A DNA stretch of 64,000 nt, taken from Xanthostigma xanthostigma. Lineage: Eukaryota > Arthropoda > Insecta > Raphidioptera > Raphidiidae. Numbering within the stretch: position 1 is the stretch's first letter; the number at the start of each line of letters is the position of its first letter. The translations under genes were made by a program, and so were the position numbers. Under the pieces are notes generated by a model that saw only the letters and a list, made by a program, of their open reading frames with translations, was not told where the DNA came from and made no database searches. The DNA lies in NCBI GenBank assembly GCA_963575645.1, contig OY754468.1, positions 25,196,465 to 25,260,464 of the forward strand, read 5' to 3'. Positions 20,265-31,196 of the stretch are shown piece after piece.

Positions 20265-20303
20265 TATGTAATTTATATTAATGTTTAAAATTTACCTTTT
20301 CAC

Positions 20304-20870
20304 AACCGGCCAAGTGCTAGTCGGACTCGCGCACTGAGAGTTCCGTACACACTTGTAGGTATGTAAATAGTTCGTCCATCACGGGAATCGAGTCTCGAAG
20401 ATTTTTCCTGCTTAGCCGTTGGAAAACTGTTGTCCCCATCGACAAACGTCGCGGTCAATTTGCCAACTAAGCGTGTTATTGGACTACTGAACAGTATTGT
20501 ACCTCGTGGCTATATCTGATAGCCTATAGTTGTCGTACCGTATAGTATGTGAGACTTCTCATATTGTGCTGTGTAAACACACCGGTAGCGGACGCTTGTT
20601 TTGTATTAGAAATGTTACTGTGTACGTGCGTAGCATATTTTTGCGGTTTAAAAACATTTTTTTGTGATTTAATTACAAATTTACGGTTTTCGCATTTTTC
20701 CCTTTACTTGTGCTCTAAGACATTGCTTCTTGCCAAATTTCTTGATTCTAGGTCAACGAGAAGTACCCTATAGGTTTTGATTCTCAAGAGTCTTGACAGA
20801 TAGAAAGACGGACAACAATGTGATCCTATAAGGGTTCCTTTTTTCCTTTTGAGGTACGGAACCCTAAAAA
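20304..20870 (+). repeat. 'aaccggccaagtg' / 'ggttccgta' dispersed repeat
   Basis: Starts AACCGGCCAAGTGCTAGTCG and ends TTTTGAGGTACGGAACCCTA. Internal inverse blocks 'ttctcaagagtcttgacaga' and 'cttgccaaatttcttgattc' are text I associate with a repeat widespread in Lepidoptera. Shorter inverse fragments occur near 3246 and 55655 ('gactggcacttgaccggttt'). The frame at 20549-20773 is not a gene. Confidence 0.6.
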
Positions 20871-20984
20871 CAGCTAAATTATTAAGTTTGAATTTTTTTA
20901 TTTATCGATAAGAAATGCGAAAAATGCATTATTAATTTTTTTGTAGAAGGTAATCTTCGAAACCACTGATCCGATTTCAAAATT

Positions 20985-21120
20985 TAGAACGGAAATTCAC
21001 GCTGAACATATGCTATATATTATTGCGTTAATAAAAGCACTTTTCGTGGAGACCAATTTTGCAATGTAAGTCGCTGAAAAAACGGTGGCATTCCACAAAT
21101 ACGGGCGAGTTGGAACTGGC
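20985..21120 (+). mobile_element. Helitron-like fragment (second family)
   Basis: 'aataaaagcacttttcgtgg', 'gaccaattttgcaatgtaag' and 'aaaaacggtggca' match, in inverse orientation, 17770-17850 and 9170-9230. The CTAG end is not preserved here. Confidence 0.5.
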
Positions 21121-21844
21121 ATTATACTAAATCGCTCAGCCACATAACGCGCCTCACTTATGTATATCAATAATAAGTATATTATAAGCAAAAGAAGCTA
21201 AATAGGTATGCGTATTTTGCACCGGAAGTGAGCTCCACCCGGGTGTCGCACTCGAATTTCACAAGCTAACCGGAGCGCTTCCTATTGTCATAATAAAATA
21301 CTACCTTTCCTGAAAATTTCATTCTCTCAGAAATGCGTTATTTTTTCTCTTTTCAATGCTATATGCAGTTTGGTGCCGCATATTTACATATTTGTTTTCA
21401 AAAAATAGCAACGTTTAATATCACTTAAAAGTATTGAGACATCAAAGTGAGCTTTGCAAAAACAATTTTTTAATTTTTATCAATTCCGTTTGTTTGGTGC
21501 AAATTATTACTTCTTAATGAGACGTTATTACAATCTCGTTATTAATACAGCGTGTGGAACTAATAACGTGTTGTGCTTTTTGCAGGCAAAGCTTTGTAAA
21601 ACTGTTTTAACTTGTCCTCGTTTTAATATGAAGCAATCTGTACGAAGAATTTGCGTCTTTATTTAAACTCTAAAGTTTTAATTAAGTACCATTCTAATTA
21701 GTTTTTTTTTACGATTACAGACAGAAACTAATAAGTCCGTCTAATATTTGTTTTTTTAATTGTTTTGTGTAAAGTGCTAGTTGTTGATGACTTATTAGAC
21801 AACCGTAGGACAACTTCGTTAGTATAAGATAATTGATAATATTT
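21121..21844. other. Spacer, no gene seen
   Basis: Low-complexity AT-rich DNA; short frames only. Confidence 0.35.
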
Positions 21845-21925
21845 TCAAGTAAATGGTCTGAGAAAAATTGGTCGACAATTTTATTTACTTGAAGAGTTCT
21901 ATTCAGACGTTAATCAAAGATTTGA
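21845..21925 (-). repeat. Dispersed short repeat, copy 2
   Basis: Carries ATGGTCTGAGAAAAATTGGT, then GACAATTTTATTTACTTGAA and TTCAGACGTTAATC: the inverse of the copy at 32500-32577 in full length. Confidence 0.6.
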
Positions 21926-22005
21926 ATTGATAATATTGTAAGGAACTATTTACTAGAAATTATTGAGAGGAGCTGTGCATAATCTGTCAAGATAATCTTT
22001 ATATA

Positions 22006-22165
22006 CCTATATATAAAAATCTTGTTGCCGAATACGAAGCAATTATTATTCAAAATAAAAAAAAATCTTGTATCACGATGTTCGTCCGATGTTCTCCGAA
22101 ACCATTGAACCGATTTTAATGAAATTGTGTAGATGTGTCTTGCTTGTAGTACACAGCTCACACAG
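22006..22165 (+). repeat. 5' part of an insect-type interspersed repeat
   Basis: 'tatataaaaatcttgttgcc' followed by 'cgatgttcgtccgatgttct', 'accattgaaccgattttaat' is the usual 5' sequence of Helitron/SINE-like insect repeats. No 3' end identified. Confidence 0.45.
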
Positions 22166-25100
22166 AGAAGCAACTACGTGTATAAGCGGTGGCGTAGAGG
22201 GGGCATGACGCTATACGAATGTATGACGGCATGAGAGCGCTCGCCATAAGAATGGCTGTAACGCGTCAATAGATGTTTCCCGTCAAAAGTGTAGCATGCG
22301 TGTTTGAGTCCAATATAGAGCAACATAATCCTGAATCAAAACTAATCTATATTCAATAATAACAAGACTATCCGTGTACAAGTAAGTGCTTCGTATGCTA
22401 AGAACGTTCACAATGTGTCTCTGTAACAGCTGAAAATAACTGTTTCTCCAAACACTACTGGTCCTCCGTGAGCTCTAGCTATACCAATGATACCATGCCG
22501 CTGGAGCTTCGATTGTTGTATATATGTTATAGTTACTTGTTTGCTTTCATCGTTAAAAATTATTGTGTGATGTGAATAAAAAATTGTCTAAATGATTCGC
22601 ATTAACGAGGGTCGGATAAACGAGATTGTACTGTATTTTTGACAAAACATGTCCAGCTGTTCTTTTTGTGTAAACCAAAACTGCAGGAAAATATATTTTA
22701 GGATTTTTTGAAAAAGAATCCTGGCTCTAATTTGTTAAATACAATATTGATCATACTGAGAAGTTAGCCATGTGGAAATCAAGGTTCGCACTTTTAGACT
22801 TCTAATACCCGAACCACTTAACGGATTGTTTGACTGGTAGTTAGTTTTGTCAGCGCATTTTTTAAAAGCGTATGCCCATGTTCGGTAGACTGAGTTGTAG
22901 TAATTGATCTAAGAGAAACTCCCTTTTCTTTGTAGGCCAGTAAAATAACGAACTTTTAACGTTCCAGGCAATTTTGTCAGATTGTGTATCATATTTATAT
23001 AAATATTCCCTCCAATGTACACCCTTTCGCGATTTTGTGGGAATGTTTAGGGTCAAATCATCTTCATTTACTGGCCTATTTGAGAACTTCATCAGTTATT
23101 ACATTTTAACTGGAGATGGACTAAATTCTGAAAAACTATAGTAATGTTTTGAAATTATTTCGTGTTTTGTATCCAAGCGGTACAAGCATTTTCCGAATGT
23201 TCTTCTGTTGTAACTTACCCATGTTTTTGAATGTCCATAATTAAATCTATAACATTTTCCAATAAAAACTCTTTCCTGTTATCGGAACTCACCATCTACA
23301 ATTTATACTCGCACTTCATAAATATCAGGAAAAGTATAAATAGCGCGTGACATGTTAAAGATTTCAACATACAATCTAAAACGCGATAGTCCATATGTAT
23401 ACGGCCAAGTTCGTATATAAAATATTAAAATACAAACATACGATCAGCGTTATGTTTAGGCCGTATACATACGGCCTAGACCGTTTACATACGGTCTGAT
23501 TCTACATACGGTCTGTAACATATAGACACAGTGTATCAGAAGGAATGTGGAGCTCTCAAGGATTAGAGGAAGGATCGTTAAAGTAAAGCAATTATTTTTG
23601 TTACAGTGATCTCGATCGGCTAGTAAATGGCTGTTACAAGTTTTGAAATGTGGTGAAATAAACTATATTTGAGTAGTCGTTCACTTAACATTTTATTATA
23701 CCTAAAATTATAATTATCATGATAAAATATTATATTATGAACTGGAAATCGAAATAACGTATGGTAGGAGTTACAGGTTGTCCCAAAACCAACTTGGACG
23801 ATTTTGAGGATATCTTCCTTGTACAATTCCGAATTAAAAAGTTTTGTATGATTTTTATCTCTAAAATATTTTTAAGTATGTATTATGGTTCGTCTCTCTC
23901 CTTGGTAAAATGTTTTTGAATCAAATATTGGAAGTTCATTGGACCGTTACGGCATGTTTTAGTCTGTGAATATAATCTCGTCTAAGCTTCCTACTTCAAC
24001 GTGGACATGGAGGAGGACGACTGGACGACAAAGACGAATTACAATCGGTAATTGCATTTCGAAGACAACAACGTTAAAGTGGTATTTTGGATCGAAATAT
24101 CGCACAGGCTTTCAAAACCGCTGGCGTAATTTTTGGTACACTGTGTAATGTGTATAAATAAGACATAAGGTGCATACAAATATTAAAAACTACTATTACT
24201 TTTAAAATGACCGCTTGATGGATTTTGTGAAACGAGTCTAGACGCTCGAGCAATATTTTTTATATCTGTTTAATGGAGCATTTGAAAACAAATTGTGCCA
24301 CAAAAATTACATGAAATAACCCTATAAAACAAATGATCACCTGTATCGAAACGACATAAAATGCACTAGTTACGTCTATAAAGAGAGTTAAAAGTTCAGA
24401 CTTTATCAGTCATTGAAATGAGATGTAGATCTACGATTTTCGGAGAAACCGTTAACAGTGGATAAACAACCGTCTTATATAATACCTAATGACAAAAGTT
24501 TTTCCGAAAGGATTATTTTTTATTTTTTGAAAAGAAAATAGTTTATAAAGGAAACTATTTTTATATGAAAAGACGTAAGAAAGTGCAATAATAAAGTGCA
24601 TTTTTTTTTTAAATGTAGATTTAAAAAACTCGGGTCGCAGATAAACAAATTCTTTCTTAGTTGAAACATTATTTTCAATTCAACGTCTGCACCAAATTAA
24701 ATACACTCTTCAGTAAGTCAATTCTATAAACAAACTAGTATTTTCATAAAATTTGTAAGTCCGGTCCTGTCGGACCGATTTTGTGGAATTTTAGCAGCGC
24801 GTTTTAATTTTTAGTTAAGGGTTCAATTTCAATTATGAACCAATTTTGAGAATTTTTTTCGTTTTCTAGGGCCTAAAACATTTTCAACCCCTAAAAATAA
24901 TATTTAGTCAGAATTATTTTATAGTAAGTTAGTGGCTTAATACAAAAAAAAAAATGTAAGAGCCAAAAGTTTATAATAAAAAAAAACCCTAAAAGCCATC
25001 TTTAGGATTGCCCGATTGGGACTATTTTAAATAGGCTTCCTGCGGTGACGGATTCCAATACACACATACATAATATATAAACATTTTCAAAAATGGTGGC

Positions 25101-25196
25101 AAAATATTCAGAGGGCCACGAAACGTCTAGAAATTATATGGTCCGAGCCCTTTGTCCCGCTATCCGACCGATGTCAATAGTGTATGTGCCATATTA
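22166..25196. other. Three-kilobase spacer with minor repeats
   Basis: The minus-strand frame 22862-23092 (76 codons) has no recognised domain. At 23449-23520 short words CCGTATACATACGG and CCGTTTACATACGGTC recur. 23773-23785 ('caggttgtcccaa') resembles a mariner terminus. 23985-24145 has a faint resemblance to transposase HTH text but I could not support it. The rest is AT-rich. Confidence 0.35.
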
Positions 25197-25204
25197 TGGC
25201 AAAT

Positions 25205-25664
25205 TAGGGCTTCACACGAGACGAGAGTAGACGAGACTATCAAAAATCTCGTCTCGGTCTCGTCAATCCCTAGAAAATGCAGTCTCGTTCAAGTCTCGGT
25301 CTCGTCTCGTTACCAGATGTCTCGTCTCGTCTCGCTTAATTTTAAATAATGATAATAATATATAAGTAAGAATGTGAAAAAATCATACTCTGTTGAGTTT
25401 TTTTTAAATTTACTATAAAATATGTCACAGATGGTCACCAGATTTTATATTTTGTAAAATATATTGTTTTTTATTTCGACCTTTTCTAATTTTTCCAATA
25501 AAAACTTTATAAAAAAAAATTTAACGAGACCATAAACGAGACTCTCGGGTTGCACTGTATGTGGTCTCGGTATCGTCCAAAATATTTACCAAAACGTATC
25601 GTCTCGTCTCGTCTCGCTTTTCCGAGACGAGACGAGAAAAATCTCGCTCTCGTGTGAAGCCCTA
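25205..25664. mobile_element. hAT MITE with perfect 8-bp target duplication
   Basis: TGGCAAAT occurs at 25197-25204 and 25665-25672 immediately outside inverted ends TAGGGCTTCACACGAGA, which match perfectly over 17 bp. Both subterminal regions are packed with GTCTC/GAGAC words in runs such as TCTCGTCTCGTCTCG. 460 bp, AT-rich centre, no transposase. The perfect target duplication suggests a comparatively recent insertion. Confidence 0.9.
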
Positions 25665-25672
25665 TGGCAAAT

Positions 25673-26309
25673 ACACTGATAACTTAAATACATTACCATA
25701 TTTATTGCAGCTAATTCTATTACTTATTATGAATTGAGCATGACAGAATTTGATATTGGAATGTCGATTTCTTTAAGGATGTGAACAAATAAATTACGAT
25801 AAATAAATAAAAATTTGGTATCTGACATTTGCATAAATTTATCATAAAAAACGATGGCCTGGCATGTTTACAAAACGTTTGTAATTGACCTGCTACTTGA
25901 TTATGAGTGACAGAAGGCAGTTTCCCCAACCTTGGTACAAGGCTAGAACTTCGCCCCCTCGGACGTAGCACCGTCGACGCCATCGTCGGGATTATAATGA
26001 CCGAATTTCGTTTTAAGTTGGTGTGCAGATATAGTATAGCGCGTAGACCAATAGCGTGCTTTGGAAGTGGAAGCGCTAGGAATGATGATAGTGTTGTATT
26101 ATATGGCCAACTATAGGTGCACGGCCTATTCAGTTTCTAACCTCGAGAATCTCGTCTCAGAAGAGGCCAGAGATCTTACAGAAGCAACACTTTTGCTGAA
26201 TTGCAGAAAGGATTGTCAAAACATTTGATTTGTAAATGATCTTAGATTGTGATCATATAATTACAGTTTTCATACATCAGTCTAATGTTGACATTTGATT
26301 ATAATAAAG
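25673..26309. other. Spacer, no gene seen
   Basis: The two overlapping frames near 25720-26116 lie on opposite strands of the same moderately GC-rich stretch and show no domain. Confidence 0.35.
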
Positions 26310-26355
26310 AAAATAAAATTTCTGATATCGCGTGAGGTGACGCGGGTAATGGCTA
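26310..26355 (+). mobile_element. Helitron-like 3' terminus fragment
   Basis: CGCGTGAGGTGACGCGGGTA then ATGGCTAG|T: a CG-rich hairpin (cgcg...cgcg) followed by CTAG and T. The 5' boundary was not found. Confidence 0.5.
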
Positions 26356-26539
26356 GTTTTCAATATGATATTAACTATTCGTTGCCATGGTTACCTACAT
26401 AGTATGTTCCACGTCATGTAAAAATTAATCAAAGCATGCCTAACTAGTTTATTTCTGACAGATCCATAAAACAAAAGAGCGGATGATTTTTTTTATTTTC
26501 AAAATATTTCCGAAACTATAAAGTTTAGAAAAAAAAATT

Positions 26540-26885
26540 TTTAACAAAACTTTCTTGAAAAAATAAATAGAATAATAATCCGTTATGGAAAGTATACCAT
26601 TATTATATAAAAAATACCGTTTTAGCATATATCTCTTCTGCGCATGCGCCGATTTTCCCCAAAAACAATAGGGCTCTTCATATTTGCATACCAAACATCC
26701 TCCCAAAATTTGGTTTCAATCCGCTCATCCGTTTGACCTGTATCGTGTTCACAGAGATTTTCAAAAATATGTTTTTTGGATTCGGGGGACCTCAAAACGG
26801 AAAGATATTGTAAAATTTTTGAAAAGTGATTTTTGACCTAAACTAGTACCATTCCCCACTTGTGGGTTGGAATGGTAAAACGATG
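26540..26885 (+). repeat. 'cgcatgcgccgattttcccc' repeat, third copy
   Basis: Shares 'ctgcgcatgcgccgattttc', 'cttcatatttgcata', 'aaacatcctcccaaaatttg' and 'gtttcaatccgct' with 5160-5450, then continues with 'tccgtttgacctgtatcgtg' and 'ggacctcaaaacgg', which the earlier copies lack. Confidence 0.6.
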
Positions 26886-27199
26886 CTAAATATGTGAATA
26901 CACAGTTTAAAAAAAATATCGATTCAATCGATCAATTTTTTTTCGAGCAGGATCTATTGAAAACTCTATTATACTTTTCATATGGAGAAATATGTAAGTT
27001 TACAATCGAAGACCATTGTCAAATTAGATTTTTTGACAATCCTTTCTGCAACTCAGCATTAATGTTGGCAATAGATAGATTATAGATTGTAGACGCTCAA
27101 CAGCTGAGGTCATCAACAACAATTTTATGTACAGTTATGCAGTAAAATTATGTATTATTATTATTATGATAATTCTGACAAGCCAAGGAATACGTTTGT

Positions 27200-27446
27200 G
27201 ATAATAATATAATAATAAGTTCCTCTAACTTCTAAGTGGAGCATAGGACCTATAAAAATTTTGAATCTAGTCCTTTTGACTTGAAGACAGGTAGTTCCTT
27301 GTTCCATAACTTTTTCACGAATAGTTCTTCTCCAGGATATTTTTTGTCTTTCTCTTTTTCGGTATCCCTGTGGGTTCAATCCAAGGCTCTCTTCGCTATG
27401 TCGTCATCTGTCTTTCGCAGCGTGTGTTCTATCCAATTACGTTGGT
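27200..27446 (-). pseudogene. Non-LTR retrotransposon ORF2 C-terminal relic
   Basis: The minus strand reads RNWIEHTLRKTDDDIAKRAL, then, after a one-base frameshift at about 27378, NPQGYRKRERQKISWRRTIR and EKVMEQGTTCLQVKRTRF. This matches the usual C-terminus of insect RT-type LINE proteins: W.GH.LR...ND.A..AL.WNPQG.RKRGRP..TWRR. The reverse transcriptase and endonuclease are absent, as expected of a 5'-truncated LINE copy. Clade not resolved. Confidence 0.7.
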
Positions 27447-27849
27447 GATAATTCCATTCAAATCGGTTCAGTAGTTTTGGAGATCAGTGTAAACTCGATG
27501 TGTTCACTGTTGAAACTTGAATTGAAGAGTTTGCAAAGTTTTAAGTTAATTGGACAAGTGAAAATGCCTTACAAGATCCTTTACGGTCAATTTAGTGCTT
27601 TAAAAAACTAGACCTTTTGAAAAGATTGTGCTATGACAGATAAAAAAGATTATGGTGAATCGGCTATAGTTTCTACTGAAACTTTGCAGTAGTTTGCAGT
27701 CGTATGCTTGAGGATAATTCGTATATCTAGAATGGTAGCACTTCGGTATTATACACGTCTTAGTGTATTGATTATTCTATAAAAAAATTCGTTTCGAATA
27801 CACACAGTTTTCTGTCTACGAATTGGCTGATACGAGTTTTTATGTACAT

Positions 27850-30478
27850 TGCAGATAGGCCAGTCATATCTTACATTAAACTCGCAAACTAACATGTAGT
27901 TCTGATTTTTTAATATGTTGTTAGGACCACTACCAGTAGCGTATATCCAAGTTTGCAGCTTCGAAAGACCTGTGCTAACTTTGCAGCACTCAAAAAACTG
28001 CGAAATTTTCGCACTTTTTTTGGTATTCTCAATATAGGTCTTAAACTATGCATTTTTTTATAAAATATTTTTTATACGTTTTTAAGTAGACTAAAATTGC
28101 TACAATTTGAGACCAGAATCAGCTCTGTAGTTTCAATACTTACCAAGATACAGCTTTCCAAAAATTGACCAGTTTTTTCAAAAAAGTGAAATTTTAAGAT
28201 TGGGTCAATTTTTGACCCCGATATCGGGGAAAATACTCATTTTAAGGGTAATATCATAGGAACATATATTGTAGCAAATGTAATTAGCTTTAATTTAAGC
28301 AGAGAACGACGTCTGTAGGCCATATAGTTTACTCACAAATTTTAAAAATACAAAAAATGAGAAAACTGCATTTTCGCAAATTTAAATTTAATACCTAGTA
28401 ATCGTTATGTAAATCCATTCAGTGATTTTAATGTGGTTGAGTAACAAAATTGAGTAACATGGTAGCATAAGCGAGTAACATAATAAAAAAAATAACATAA
28501 TTGATAACATCATAAAAAAATTATGCAGTTTTTGACAAAATACCGTCGTATTTCAGCCATTTTGTAAAAAATATTTACAAATTATATTCATGAACCTTCC
28601 TCGTTTATCGCTCTTTCTATTACCGAAAACAATTTCAAAATTCGGTGCGTGGTTTACTAGAAGAGAGCGGAGAAAAGGACAGAGACTTTGTTTTTAACTA
28701 TGCAGTCTTTGACAAAATACCGTCGTATTTCAGCCATTTTGAAAAAATATTTACAAATTGTATACAGAAACCTTCCTCGTATATTTTTCTTTCTATTAGC
28801 GAAAACCATTTCAAGATCCGGTGCGTGGTTTAGAAGAAATGAGCGGAGAAAAAGACAAAGATAGGCAGACTCTCTGTTTATAACTATGTTGTCTTTGCTA
28901 AAACACCGTCGCTGTTCTGGCATTTTGTAAAAAATATTTACCAATTATATACAGAAACTTTCCTTGTTTATCGCTCTTCCGACTACCGAAAAGCATTTCA
29001 AGATTCAGTGCATGGCTTAGAAGAAGTGAGCTGAGAAAAAGACAAAGACAGACAGATGATCTATTTTTAACTATGCAGTCTGAGCTAAAACACTGTCGTA
29101 GTTCAGGCATTTTGTAAAAACTATTTACAAATTATATACAGAAACCTTCCTTGCTTATCGCTCTTTCTATTACCGAAAACCATTTTAAGATCCGGCGCAT
29201 AGTTTAGGAGAACACCGACGGTGTTTTGTCAAAAACTGCATAGTTAAAAACAGTCTCTGTCTGTCTTTGCCTTTTTCTCTGCTCACTACTTCTAAACCAT
29301 GCGCCGGATCTAAAAATGGTTTTTGGTAGTAGAAAGAGCAATAAACGAGGAAAGTTTATGTATATAATTTATAAATATTTTTTACAAAATACCTGAACTA
29401 CGACGGAATTTTAGCAAAGACTGCATAGTTAAAATCAGAGTCTCAGACTGTCTTTGTCTTTTTCACCGCTCACTTCTTCTAAACCACGCCCTGGATTTTG
29501 AAATGGTTTTCGCTAATAGGAAGATCAATATACGAGGAAGGTTTCTGTATACCATTTGTAAATATTTTTTTCAAAAAGGCTGAAATGCGACGGTATTTTG
29601 TCAAAGACTGCATAGTTAAAAACAAAGTCTCTGTCTTTTTCTCCGCTCTCTTCTACTAAACCACTCACCGGATTTTGAAATTGTTTTCGGTAATGGAAAG
29701 AGCGATAAACGAGGAAGGTTCATGAATATAATTTGTAAATATTTTTTACAAAATGGCTGAAATACGACGGTATTTTGTCAAAAACTGCATAATTTTTTTA
29801 TGATGTTATCAATTATGTTATTTTTTTTTATTATGTTACTCGTTTATGCTACTATGTTACTCAATTTTGTTACTCAACCACATTAAAATCACTGAATGGA
29901 TTTACATAACGATTACTAGGTATTAAATTTAAATTTGCGAAAATGCTGTTTTCTCATTTTTTGTATTTTTAAAATTTGTGAGTAAACTATATGGCCTACA
30001 GACGTCGTTCTCTGCTTAAATTAAAGCTAATTACATTTGCTACAATATATGTTCCTATGATATTACCCTTAAAATGAGTATTTTCCCCGATATCGGGGTC
30101 AAAAATTGACCCAATCTTAAAATTTCACTTTTTTGAAAAAACTGGTCAATTTTTGGAAAGCTGTATCTTGGTAAGTATTGAAACTACAGAGCTGGTTCTG
30201 GTCTCAAATTGTAGCAATTTTAGTCTACTTAAAAACGTATAAAAAATATTTTATAAAAAAATGCATAGTTTAAGACCTATATTGAGAATACCAAAAAAAG
30301 TGCGAAAATTTCGCAGTTTTTTGAGTGCTGCAAAGTTAGCACAGGTCTTTCAAAGCTGCAAACTTGGATATACGCTACTGGTAGTGGTCCTAACAACATA
30401 TTAAAAAATCAGAACTACATGTTAGTTTGCGAGATTAGCGATTTTTAGTGTAAAATATGACCGGGCTAAGATATTATG
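27850..30478. repeat. 2.55-kb near-palindrome (giant inverted repeat)
   Basis: The strict arms are about 27881-29060 and 29260-30433. Over the outer ~650 bp I find very few differences, for example gaccagaatcagctctg versus its mirror with one changed base. The similarity decays only beyond a 12-bp indel at the outer edge (27852; 30478). The arms contain, outside to inside: a unique segment, a 'taacat'-rich stretch, and tandem ~183-bp units. The left arm has four units and the right three, leaving a ~200-bp loop. No transposase and no terminal target duplication seen. It could be a fold-back transposon, an inverted duplication, or a hairpin-RNA locus. Confidence 0.85.
28535..29790. repeat. Tandem ~183-bp units, four direct then three inverted
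   Basis: The landmark 'tgtaaaaaatatttac' recurs at about 28561, 28741, 28924 and 29110, then inverted at about 29380, 29566 and 29748. Each unit carries 'ttcctcgtttatcgctcttt', 'taccgaaaac' and 'gacaaagac'. The core matches the Helitron family at 12025-12369, so part of a Helitron was captured and amplified. The units differ among themselves more than the outer arms do. Confidence 0.8.
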
Positions 30479-30783
30479 TGGGCTTACTATTTCCTTTTCA
30501 ATCTAGATCTCTATTAATTTTGTTATACAAGAGATTGTATTTATATGAGATTGCCTTGATTTTTATTTTAATATCAACATGGCGGTTTTGCAGTTGATTT
30601 CTATCATTCGTTTTGTGTGATTTTATATGATACACAACCCATTATCAATGCCTAAACTAATGATAATTTTATGTAGGTTCTACTAATTTTACAATATCTT
30701 CACTACTAGTGGTATCCGTAATGCAGTAAAAGTAATTTACTAATTTAATAATAAATAATATGACGGAGTTTTATTAGTATAAA
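30479..30783. other. Spacer, no gene seen
   Basis: AT-rich, nothing recognisable. Confidence 0.35.
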
Positions 30784-31196
30784 GGCCGCTGCACACGAGG
30801 CTGGATTTGCCGTTAAATTCCTTGCTAGATTTGACTACCAGTCTTCTAGCGGTGGTATTGTTGATTGTTTTTATGTGCTCGCTTCACACGAGACATCTTT
30901 TCAATCTTGCTTTGTCAGTAGGTTCGGTGCGTGCGCAGTGATAGTTAGAACGGTAACAAAAGTGGACGTGTATTGTCTCTGAACAGAGCACAGTGACAAG
31001 ATACTGATTTATGATTGGTTCTTGGTCAGAGCAAGCAGAGGACCTAATAAGAAAAATTGCCCCTGTTCAAATTTTAAAATCCATCTTGTGAGGTAGCAGG
31101 TGAGCCCGCAGTGACGTCATTTCAAGCCTCGTAGCCAACCTACCGGCCAGCAGAAGTCCCAGCAATGTTTTTAGCAGTGTTTCCAGCCTCGTGTGG
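30784..31196. mobile_element. 'ggccgctgcacacgag' MITE, copy C
   Basis: Starts GGCCGCTGCACACGAGGCTG and ends ...AGCAGTGTTTCCAGCCTCGTGTGG, an inverted repeat interrupted at the tip. Internally CTTCACACGAGAC repeats the terminal word. This is the most complete of three copies (16560, 18891, 30784). The frames at 31067-31378 span its edge and are not genes. Confidence 0.68.

Noticed and set aside
22862-23092. 76-codon minus-strand frame as a gene
   Set aside because: No domain or homologue recognised, no splice or promoter context; compatible with chance.
23966-24148. Tc1/mariner transposase helix-turn-helix
   Set aside because: A few residues look suggestive, but the frame shifts and stops do not line up with the family and no terminal repeats were found.
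28535-29790. CRISPR-like array
   Set aside because: Eukaryotic repeat context; the units are ~183 bp and continuous without unique spacers.
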